NCBI GenBank assembly: GCA_934255435.1
Contig: CAKQNZ010000050.1
Span: 1 to 13,531 of the forward strand
Source: an uncultured Clostridia bacterium
Lineage (GTDB): Bacteria > Bacillota > Clostridia > Peptostreptococcales > Anaerovoracaceae
Direction of reading: 5' to 3'
DNA: 13,531 bases
Both the position numbers and the translations under genes were made by a program. This document shows positions 1-6,742 of the stretch, piece after piece. Numbering within the stretch: position 1 is the first letter of the stretch; every line of letters begins with the position of its first letter. The notes below the pieces were generated by a model. That model did no database searches and was not told the DNA's origin. It saw only the letters and a program-made list of their open reading frames with translations.

Positions 1-1104
1 ATCAGCCTTAAAAACATTGTAGTTTAGAGGGATTTTATTGTTTGGATCAAAAATTATTCTTGTTGGCGATTTTTTATTTTTTAATCTTACGTTTAACCTT
101 GGATTATCAGCTAAAATCGTGCCGCTGGCGGACATTATAGCCTGATATTCGCTTCTTAATTTTTGAACATAATTTCTTGATTTTTCATTTGTAATCCATT
201 TTGATTTTTTTTCTTCTGGCAGTGCATCAATAAATGCAATGTGTTCTCTGAGCCTGTTCTCAATTATTAAGTTAAGAGCTTTCATGCTTGACTTAATATT
301 TTCCATTGCAAGAGACACTATATCAGAATCGATATCAACACCGATACTGTTTCTTTTAGCCGCCATGCAAGCTAATGAAGTCGTCCCTAAACCAGAAAAT
401 GGATCAAGAACCGTATCTCCCTCTACCGAATACATGTTAACTAAACGATATGGTACTTCAAATGGAAATGCTGCACTGCGTTTACGAGATGCTGACTTTA
501 AAATTTTCTGAGAAACACCTTTGATATCCCACAGATCTGAAAACCATACATTCCGTTCTTCCCAAAAAAAAGCACTTTTCTGCCTGCGAAGCTTTTCATC
601 TCCCTTAAAAGTGCGTTTACCACCTTTTCTGAATATCAGTATATACTCATGTTCATATGTAACATAAGCTCCTGCAGGATACATCCCGGATCCCATGAAC
701 TTATTAGGTGCATTAGATTTTTTACGCCAGTGTATATCAGGAAGTACACTATATCCACGATTTAAAAAAAACTGAATTATACGAGTATGATTAGAATACA
801 ACTGAAAACAATCATTAATTGTCCTTGTTGCATCACCTATATTAATACAGATAAAACCATTTTCTGCAAGCACCCTGTCACATTCATTCCAGACTGAATC
901 CAGAATATCATGCATCTTATTAAATGCAGCAGTTCCATCATTATTGCTCAATGCAAGACCTATTTCCGGATCCTGACATGTAAATATTTCATCCCACATT
1001 TCTATCATAGGATAAGGTGGTGATGTCACGATCAAATTGACAGTGCCGGTTTCTATCTGAGGTATACTGGCACTGTTTGAAACAATAATATTATGATTTG
1101 TCAT
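1..1104 (-). CDS. Beta-class DNA methyltransferase fused in frame to a RibD C-terminal (reductase)-like domain; 3' end outside the window
   Basis: Start ATG at 1104-1102, preceded by AAAGGA about 9 bases upstream; 368 codons are open to base 1 with no stop. Motif IV, TSPPYP, lies at residues 27-32. The region around residues 190-225 resembles the target-recognition/C-terminal part of m4C/m6A enzymes (VWFSDLWDIKG, then SAAFPFEVPYRL). The AdoMet-binding motif I, DPFSGLGTT, is at 234-242. The order IV then I makes it beta class, and SPPY favours N4-cytosine over N6-adenine, though specificity cannot be read. From about residue 301 the chain changes to hallmarks of the RibD reductase domain: SKWIT, VQKLRSEYQAIM, GTILADNPRLNVR, then PTRIIFD. 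The first strand of that domain (usual SLDGK/R) is not seen before SKWIT. The stretch is AT-rich throughout, suggesting acquisition. The methyltransferase call is secure. The RibD-like call is strong by motif, but its function in the fusion is unknown. Confidence 0.9.
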   Translation of the reverse strand, partial: MTNHNIIVSNSASIPQIETGTVNLIVTSPPYPMIEMWDEIFTCQDPEIGLALSNNDGTAAFNKMHDILDSVWNECDRVLAENGFICINIGDATRTINDCFQLYSNHTRIIQFFLNRGYSVLPDIHWRKKSNAPNKFMGSGMYPAGAYVTYEHEYILIFRKGGKRTFKGDEKLRRQKSAFFWEERNVWFSDLWDIKGVSQKILKSASRKRSAAFPFEVPYRLVNMYSVEGDTVLDPFSGLGTTSLACMAAKRNSIGVDIDSDIVSLAMENIKSSMKALNLIIENRLREHIAFIDALPEEKKSKWITNEKSRNYVQKLRSEYQAIMSASGTILADNPRLNVRLKNKKSPTRIIFDPNNKIPLNYNVFKAD

Positions 1105-1142
1105 TTATAGTTATCCTTTACTGATTTCTTATCTTTATAATA

Positions 1143-1166
1143 CTATCTTAATATTAATTAAGATAG
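1143..1166. promoter_or_regulatory. Perfect 10-bp inverted repeat in the methyltransferase leader
   Basis: CTATCTTAAT, a 4-base spacer ATTA, then ATTAAGATAG form a perfect inverted repeat about 39 bases upstream of the methyltransferase start. It lies downstream of the predicted transcription start. It could be an operator for a dimeric regulator, as many methyltransferase genes are tightly controlled, or an AT-rich RNA hairpin in the leader. No regulator gene is visible beside it. Confidence 0.5.
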
Positions 1167-1197
1167 AAAGCTTCTCCCAACCCCATATGCTCTTTGC

Positions 1198-1226
1198 ATT
1201 ATACAACTTAAATTATTATATATCAA
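1198..1226 (-). promoter_or_regulatory. Sigma-A-type promoter for the methyltransferase
   Basis: On the minus strand, TTGATA (1226-1221), a 17-base spacer and a perfect TATAAT (1203-1198) predict transcription starting near 1191. That leaves a leader of roughly 87 bases containing the palindrome at 1143-1166. No other gene lies between this promoter and the methyltransferase start. Confidence 0.65.
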
Positions 1227-1321
1227 ACCTTATATTCCTGCCTTTTTACTATTTGTTTATAGGAACAAAAGTAGCTTCACCACATATTATCATGTGAAAC
1301 TTTTATTGATATTTCCTACAT

Positions 1322-1365
1322 AATAAAGAACACCTCCCACTATGCTTTCGCTTGTAAAAGGTGTT
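1322..1365 (-). terminator. Probable terminator after the NrdD-like gene
   Basis: AACACCT (1329-1335) and AGGTGTT (1359-1365) can pair as a 7-bp stem with a large loop. On the minus strand the stem is followed by TCTTTATTAT, a modest T-rich tail. It sits 13 bases past the stop codon of the gene at 1379-1672. The loop is large and the tail imperfect, so confidence is moderate. Confidence 0.4.
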
Positions 1366-1378
1366 GTCTTCATGCTTT

Positions 1379-1672
1379 TTATGAAAGCTGCTCCATGTCT
1401 TCATTCTGTCCGGAGCCTACGGAGTGTTTCACTCTGTCACGTTCTTCGGCTTTCTTGGCGTCGTTCCAGTGATCCATCGTGCCTACGAGGTATCCTGTGA
1501 TCCTTCTTATCCTCTCGAAAGGTACATGCGAGAATGTATAATCCAGGTCTGCATACTCACCGTCGATGTTGATATCCAGCGTTTCCAGCTTCCTGTTGTA
1601 CTTTTCCTGCAGATAGTCTACATAAGCCTGAGCTTCCCTCGGATCTGCGTTTCCTGTGATGGTAACTGACAT
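1379..1672 (-). CDS. Stand-alone NrdD-like glycyl-radical (C-terminal) domain protein, 97 aa
   Basis: The start at 1672 is chosen over an upstream in-frame ATG at 1714 because GGGAGGG sits just before it (GGGAGGGATATATATG). The C-terminal half has RRITGYLVGT (residues 56-65), then WNDAKKAEERDRVKH (69-83). This matches the end of anaerobic ribonucleotide reductase NrdD, where an Arg-x-Cys-Gly-Tyr-Leu motif carries the catalytic glycyl radical; here Gly60 is the equivalent residue and Thr replaces the usual Cys. The protein lacks the roughly 600-residue NrdD barrel and the zinc-binding cysteines. The N-terminal half (about 1-50) resembles no family I recognise. It could be a spare radical domain, as GrcA/YfiD is for pyruvate formate-lyase, a regulator, or a conserved protein of unknown role. 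Such short proteins are often annotated as anaerobic ribonucleotide reductase. No NrdG activase is seen nearby. Confidence 0.75.
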   Translation of the reverse strand: MSVTITGNADPREAQAYVDYLQEKYNRKLETLDINIDGEYADLDYTFSHVPFERIRRITGYLVGTMDHWNDAKKAEERDRVKHSVGSGQNEDMEQLS

Positions 1673-1763
1673 ATATATCCCTCCCTGTGATTTTCGTATA
1701 TCGGTCGCCGGCATGACCGGCAGCCTGATGATGCAGCTATGATTTTCACATTATCTTGATATG

Positions 1764-1796
1764 ATTATACACCTGCACACTATATTCTGTATATAG
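1764..1796 (-). promoter_or_regulatory. -10 element and small palindrome upstream of the NrdD-like gene
   Basis: A perfect TATAAT lies at 1769-1764 on the minus strand, about 92 bases upstream of the chosen start. No good -35 hexamer is found at 16-18 bases. A 6-bp inverted repeat, CTATAT and ATATAG spaced by 5 bases (1780-1796), lies where the -35 would be and could be an activator or repressor site. Inside the leader, GCCGG/CCGGC (1710-1724) could form a short hairpin before the ribosome binding site. Confidence 0.4.
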
Positions 1797-1799
1797 ATG

Positions 1800-2110
1800 C
1801 CCGCCAAAAATACATCAAAAAAACATAGTGGACTATTTTTATCCATGACTTTTGCGTACTGTATCACAGGGTCATACCTGCACATTTCCGGCAGCACTGC
1901 TGCATGCACAGATCTCTGTACATACGGACAGGTTTTCCCGGTATCATCTGAAAGATTTCCTCATACACTGATTGCCGCATGAGAAACCGGCGTCACTTGC
2001 AGTCACCTCATTCGCTGTACCCCATCATGGCCCTGCATATACATGCCGCTGCACTACATTTTACAAGCCGTATTTCCTTTAAATATATGAAATAATAGTC
2101 GTTTTACCTG
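1800..2110. other. Intergenic stretch with no gene seen
   Basis: Only short open frames without ribosome binding sites or recognisable products are present here. The stretch separates the divergent promoters of the NrdD-like gene and the riboswitch-controlled gene. A weak hairpin with a T-run (ATAGTGGACTAT then TTTT, about 1827-1842) is too small to call as a terminator. Confidence 0.5.
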
Positions 2111-2140
2111 TCGACAAAATAACTTTCCGTATGTTACAAT
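2111..2140 (+). promoter_or_regulatory. Promoter of the riboswitch transcript
   Basis: TCGACA (2111-2116), an 18-base spacer and TACAAT (2135-2140) with a TGT extension immediately upstream form an extended -10 promoter. Transcription would begin near 2147, a few bases before the first conserved riboswitch bases. Confidence 0.5.
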
Positions 2141-2154
2141 ACTGTCGAAAATAA

Positions 2155-2350
2155 CTGAAGAGGCTTTCATGTGTCTGCGGCAGACTCTTTACAAAGTCAT
2201 GCCTCAAATAAAAGGGAAACCGGTGAAAATCCGGTGCGGTACCGCCACTGTAAGCAGCGAGCAGCGTTTCGATGATGTCACTGGAGACAAACTTCCGGGA
2301 AGGCAGATATGCTGCAGCGACCTGCAAGCCAGGAGACCTGCATGGATGCT
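2155..2350 (+). promoter_or_regulatory. Cobalamin (adenosylcobalamin-type) riboswitch
   Basis: The conserved core of the cobalamin riboswitch family (Rfam RF00174) is readable in order. GGGAAACCGGTGAAAATCCGG is preceded by AAAA (2211-2234), then come CCGCCACTGTAA (2242-2253), GTCACTGG (2277-2284), CGGGAAGGC (2297-2305) and the B12 box AAGCCAGGAGACCTGC (2327-2342). The aptamer boundaries are approximate because P1 pairing was not computed. With the terminator at 2521-2553 it forms an expression control unit. By family precedent, cobalamin binding would lower expression of the downstream surface protein. No cobalamin synthesis or transport gene of classical type lies in the window. Confidence 0.95.
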
Positions 2351-2520
2351 GCGCAGAGCAGCCGACGGATATTTCGGCACGACTGCGATACCGGAGCCTT
2401 TAGACGGTATGATATCAGATCAAAGCTATCCTCTTTACAGGATGATTTCAACGATATCCTGATATGGCCGAAAACACTTTGCCTCTGACCGGCGCCGGGA
2501 AATGATATACAGATTTGCAA

Positions 2521-2553
2521 AAAACGGACTGCAGATAATGGCAGTTCGTTTTT
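2521..2553 (+). terminator. Intrinsic terminator of the riboswitch expression platform
   Basis: AACGGACTGC (2523-2532) and GCAGTTCGTT (2541-2550) pair with a single G-U and an 8-base loop, followed by a run of T. It lies between the aptamer and the ribosome binding site of the next gene, the standard place for a transcription-terminating riboswitch. About 170 bases separate aptamer and terminator. I did not identify the antiterminator strand with certainty. Confidence 0.8.
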
Positions 2554-2588
2554 GATTGTCAAAAAATATAACTATTAAAGGAGGAAAC

Positions 2589-5500
2589 ATGAACACACTA
2601 CAACAGAATCGATTTTTCATGAAGACTATCGGCATACTACTGGCATGCATCATGGTCTTCACAGGCGCTGTTCCTGCCATGGCATACGGCGCAACAGATG
2701 ATGAAAAAGCCGCTGCTCAGGAGTACATCGAACAAAACTTCACAAACAGCAAGATCATCACCACCGGAGGATCAGGTGTCACGCAGACCGGCACCACATG
2801 CACCATAGGGCTCAAAACTTCAAGTACACCGCCATCCATGATAACTTCATTCCGCCTGAAAAACGCATCTGAGTCAGATGGCTACAAGTCCGGATGGTAT
2901 GTGGCAGACCAGTCCCTGCTTGACCTCGGCACTAAAACATGGACGCCCAGCAATCCTAAAAGCGTAGCTTTCAAACGTCCGAATGCCGAAGACGGTGCAA
3001 AATCATTCACCGCTACACTCAAACTTTTCAGCAGCACGACCGAAACATCTGCCATCGATGACGGAACTGCGGAGGAACTGGCTTCACAGGATTACACCAT
3101 CACGATACTGCCGCTGCCCGGCAAATACAATGTGACCTTCAAACCGGTGGACAGCATTACGAAAGCAGCTGTCAAAGACCCGACGGTCAATCTTCAGAAG
3201 GACTGGTCTGACATTTCAAAAGAGGCTGACGGCAGCTATCTGCTCGAGCAGGATCAGACCTACTCGCTGACAGTCACAGCAGACGGATATAAGAAATACA
3301 TCGACTCTTCCTTCCAGCCGACAGGCTCCGGAGAAGTAGAGATCCCGATGACGGCCATCGCTTCAAGCACGATAAAATTCAACATAACAGACAAAACCGG
3401 CGCTGTCGTTGACGGTGCATCTGTCAAAGTAAAAAAAGGATATTACGATCCTGTAAATCCTCAGTCCGACGGCAGCTACCTGCTTGAAAACGGCACCGCA
3501 TACAACTACGAGATCACCGCAAAAAATTACAAGACTGTAAGCGGCTCCATCACACCGACGGAAAACAAGACTATAGACATCACACTGGAAACGGATATCA
3601 GCGACTATAAAGTCACTTTCAAGCCGGTAACTTCCTCGGACAGCACAGCTTCCGTTCCGGGAGCGTCCATCAAGGTCACATATGAAGAATACGATGACTA
3701 CGAGGAAGACTTCGTTACAACCGAAGTAAAAGCAGAAAACGACGGTTCATATATACTGAACAAGTCCACAACATATTCCTACGAGATCAAAGCCGACGGA
3801 TTCAGGACTGCTACAGGACAGTTCAAGCCTTCAGGTGATTCCGTGGAAATAGTCAAAACGATCCCTATGGACGCTGACGTAGTGATCGACCCGGCAGACC
3901 AGGCAAAGGTGGACGCTGTGAAAGCAGCATTCGACAAAGAAACCGGAGCCCTGCGACCTGATTTTGCAAAGGACAAAAACATAACAGCATTCGTGCTTTC
4001 AAAGATCCGGGGATACAGCGACATCGACACGAAAGATGTCACAGTTGCCCTGAAAACTACGAAAGACACTACATACATCAAAGAAGACGGCACTATCTCC
4101 TATGTGAACGGAGGGCTGAACCAGTGGGGCAACAACTCGAAGAACATCAGCTGTACCTTTACATTCAGATGCAACGGAGCTGAAGCAGTTTCAAAGGACA
4201 GAACAGTGACCGTTTGCTGGGACAGAGACTATTTCAACACTAAGATGAGTGAGGAGAAGGACAGTCTCACATGGGACAGCATCAAGGCGGCCAACACAAG
4301 TCAGGATGACGTCACATCCGCTCTGACTCTCCCGCAGTGTATGGGAACATCTGCAAGATCTGTATGGTCAAAGATAACATGGGAATCATCAGACCCAAGT
4401 GTCATAGCCATAGAAAGCACCGGCTATGACAGCATGGTGGATCCTAAATCAGGCAAGATAACACCGGCTGAAAACGACACGACAGTTACGCTTACTGCAA
4501 CGTTCAACGCCAACGATTCGGCACTGAACACATATGTCGAAAAGGTTTCGGATTTTGCTACATTTACGAAAACGTTCCAGGTCACTGTAAAAGGCACAGG
4601 TCCTGTCAAACCTTCCGAGGAAGAGCTCCAGGCGATCCTGGACAAGTACTACACCGCTGCAGACCTGCAGGATTTCAACACAAAAGAAACCCTTGACACG
4701 TCAAATGTGACCGGTGACATCCAGCTGCTGAGATACACCCGTGTCAAAGACGACAACGGTGAATATGTATTTGCAAACAAAGAAATCGAAGTTACCAGCG
4801 ACAATACTGATATAGTCAGCGTCAACGCCTACAGAGCTACTGTTGACCGCTTCGCAGGAAAAAATGATAAAGAAAATGTAAACCTTATCATCACATTTAC
4901 ACGCCAGGGCGTCACTGTATCAAAGAAGATACCGCTGACAGTGAATATGATAACCGATGCCGAGCTGGACAAAGAGATCGCCATGATGGAAAAGGCCAAA
5001 GCCCACTATTTTGACGGCATCAACAACGGAAGATACCCGGATAAGGATTCCATCACCGGAGATCTTCATGCTTTCAGAGAAATGACCCTCGACGAAAACG
5101 GCGATCCTGTCTGGGTATATGATATCAATGACAGCACAGGCAAGGGCATAATCCCGGATGATTTCTTCGATGATCCGTGGGAAATGGAAGGCGCCGGATA
5201 TAACAAGTTCAAGTCCTCGAACAATGCTGTGATACAGCATGACAACCTTGTTACAACTATCCCTGAATATTCCCGGCAGATAACCATATCTTCCCTGCTG
5301 AGCAGCGAGAAATACGGCAAATTTGCAAAGGACCATCCTGACAATGAAAAACTGCAGAAGCTTTACAGACAGCCTGTCTCAGTCACTGTAACCGTCAAAG
5401 GCGAGAAGTCAGGTGAAGAACCTGCTCCTGAGAAATTCTCCGTTTCCTTTGCGATGATGGGCGACACGGCTCACAAGGAAGGCGAGCACAAGGCCTACAT

Positions 5501-6575
5501 CCAGTGGATAGCTGCTGAGACTTCAACCGTTGAAGAAGGAACTTCAGTGATGGATCTTACAAAGACTGTCCTGGACAAGAACGGATACAAGTACACAGGT
5601 ACATCGAAATATATCGAATCCGTGACATCACCTGACGGCGTCACACTTTCCAATACAGGCAACGGTGCCAACAGCGGATGGATGTACAAAGTCAATGGAA
5701 AGATCAGCGACAAATACGCCGACGAACACATACTGGCAAAAGGCGACACAGTCCTCTGGTACTATACAGATGACTACGAGAAAGAGTATGTCATCGGTGC
5801 AGAGTCAGTCAGCATCAGCACGACTTCTGCAAAACTCACATGTGGCAGGACTCTCCAGCTGACAGCTGAGGTGGCTCCGGCGTATGCAGACGACCGCACT
5901 GTAACATGGACGTCCTCGGATGAAAGCATCGCAACAGTAAGCAAAGACGGCAAAGTCAAAGCTCTGAAAGCCGGAAACGTTACCATCACTGCGTCTGCCG
6001 GCGACAAGTCCGCTTCATGCAGCATCAAAGCAGTGCCTGCGTCACCTGCGAAGTTCAAGGCAAGATCAGCAGGAACTACTTCCGTGAAACTCACATGGGG
6101 CAAAGCAGCCGGCGCAGACAAATATAAAGTCTACAGAGCTACATCCGCCAGGGGCACATACAAACTGGTGAAGACGACTTCATCACTTTCCACTACTGAC
6201 AGGAAACTCACCACAGGCAAGAACTACTACTACAAAGTCAGAACGCTGGGCGGCAGGAACTTTTACAGCTCATACACAGCTGTTGCAAAAGTAAAGCCTG
6301 TCCCTGCAAAGGTGACCCTGAAGGCGAAGGCCGGTAAGAGATCCGCGACCCTGAGCTGGACGAAGGTTTCAGGCGCATCGGGATACAAAGTGTACAGAGC
6401 CACTAAGAAGAACGGCAGCTACAAGCGCATCTGCACGACAACGAAGACAAAAGTCGTGAACAAGAGCCTTAAAAAAGGCAAGACTTATTACTATAAAGTC
6501 AGAGCCTACAAGACCGTGAAAGGCAAGAAGATTTACGGCGCATACTCAGCAGTGAAAACCGTGAGAGCAAAGTAG
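2589..6575 (+). CDS. Secreted multidomain surface protein with DUF4430, Big_2 and FN3 domains; putative cobalamin-binding protein
   Basis: ATG 2589 follows AAAGGAGGAAAC; a frame opening at TTG 2556 lacks a site. Residues 1-32 are a signal peptide (hydrophobic ILLACIMVF, cleavage after AMA). Three tandem beta-rich PEGA/CNA-B-like repeats follow (about 178-258, 260-337, 338-430), each with DGSY(L/I)L and a Tyr-rich strand. Three regions resembling atrophied bacterial Ig modules span about 436-940. DUF4430 covers about 949-1064 with NSGWMYKVNGK near 1028; this domain is related to the C-terminal domain of animal transcobalamin and intrinsic factor. A Big_2 domain (about 1070-1150) and two FN3 domains (about 1150-1328, each with YKVYRAT and KxYYYKVR) end the protein. 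There is no LPXTG motif or C-terminal membrane anchor, so it is released or held non-covalently. The cobalamin riboswitch upstream supports a role in capturing corrinoids outside the cell; that is inference. Confidence 0.88.
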   Translation: MNTLQQNRFFMKTIGILLACIMVFTGAVPAMAYGATDDEKAAAQEYIEQNFTNSKIITTGGSGVTQTGTTCTIGLKTSSTPPSMITSFRLKNASESDGYKSGWYVADQSLLDLGTKTWTPSNPKSVAFKRPNAEDGAKSFTATLKLFSSTTETSAIDDGTAEELASQDYTITILPLPGKYNVTFKPVDSITKAAVKDPTVNLQKDWSDISKEADGSYLLEQDQTYSLTVTADGYKKYIDSSFQPTGSGEVEIPMTAIASSTIKFNITDKTGAVVDGASVKVKKGYYDPVNPQSDGSYLLENGTAYNYEITAKNYKTVSGSITPTENKTIDITLETDISDYKVTFKPVTSSDSTASVPGASIKVTYEEYDDYEEDFVTTEVKAENDGSYILNKSTTYSYEIKADGFRTATGQFKPSGDSVEIVKTIPMDADVVIDPADQAKVDAVKAAFDKETGALRPDFAKDKNITAFVLSKIRGYSDIDTKDVTVALKTTKDTTYIKEDGTISYVNGGLNQWGNNSKNISCTFTFRCNGAEAVSKDRTVTVCWDRDYFNTKMSEEKDSLTWDSIKAANTSQDDVTSALTLPQCMGTSARSVWSKITWESSDPSVIAIESTGYDSMVDPKSGKITPAENDTTVTLTATFNANDSALNTYVEKVSDFATFTKTFQVTVKGTGPVKPSEEELQAILDKYYTAADLQDFNTKETLDTSNVTGDIQLLRYTRVKDDNGEYVFANKEIEVTSDNTDIVSVNAYRATVDRFAGKNDKENVNLIITFTRQGVTVSKKIPLTVNMITDAELDKEIAMMEKAKAHYFDGINNGRYPDKDSITGDLHAFREMTLDENGDPVWVYDINDSTGKGIIPDDFFDDPWEMEGAGYNKFKSSNNAVIQHDNLVTTIPEYSRQITISSLLSSEKYGKFAKDHPDNEKLQKLYRQPVSVTVTVKGEKSGEEPAPEKFSVSFAMMGDTAHKEGEHKAYIQWIAAETSTVEEGTSVMDLTKTVLDKNGYKYTGTSKYIESVTSPDGVTLSNTGNGANSGWMYKVNGKISDKYADEHILAKGDTVLWYYTDDYEKEYVIGAESVSISTTSAKLTCGRTLQLTAEVAPAYADDRTVTWTSSDESIATVSKDGKVKALKAGNVTITASAGDKSASCSIKAVPASPAKFKARSAGTTSVKLTWGKAAGADKYKVYRATSARGTYKLVKTTSSLSTTDRKLTTGKNYYYKVRTLGGRNFYSSYTAVAKVKPVPAKVTLKAKAGKRSATLSWTKVSGASGYKVYRATKKNGSYKRICTTTKTKVVNKSLKKGKTYYYKVRAYKTVKGKKIYGAYSAVKTVRAK

Positions 6576-6675
6576 ACCGATATCGACATGAAATGCACCA
6601 CCGGCGCATGACAAAACCGGTTGCGGAAACCGGACTGTGATAATGTCAGCGTGGCAGGAAAATATATCGAAACAG

Positions 6676-6717
6676 AAAAACTGCAGGAATACCGCATTGC
6701 GGAGCCTGCAGTTTTTT
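6676..6717. terminator. Bidirectional intrinsic terminator
   Basis: AAAAACTGCAGG (6676-6687) and CCTGCAGTTTTTT (6705-6717) pair perfectly over 12 bases. The loop contains a small inner CCGCA/TGCGG stem. With an A-run on one side and a T-run on the other it works in both directions, ending the plus-strand surface protein gene and the convergent Rpn-family gene. Confidence 0.9.
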
Positions 6718-6742
6718 CGTTTAAAAAAATGCGCTGGGCACA

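Noticed and set aside
1797..1982. A 61-codon plus-strand frame in the long intergenic stretch
   Set aside because: There is no ribosome binding site, the composition is Cys/Ser/Thr-rich and random-looking, and no family is suggested.
2169..2462. Open frames on both strands over the riboswitch
   Set aside because: The bases are constrained by the conserved RNA core, and neither frame has a ribosome binding site.
4920..5336. A 138-codon minus-strand frame inside the surface protein gene
   Set aside because: It is a shadow of the coding strand, with no start signal and no recognisable product.
6480..6575. Sortase-type or membrane anchor at the end of the surface protein
   Set aside because: The protein ends directly after the second FN3 domain, with no LPXTG, hydrophobic helix or cell-wall-binding repeat.
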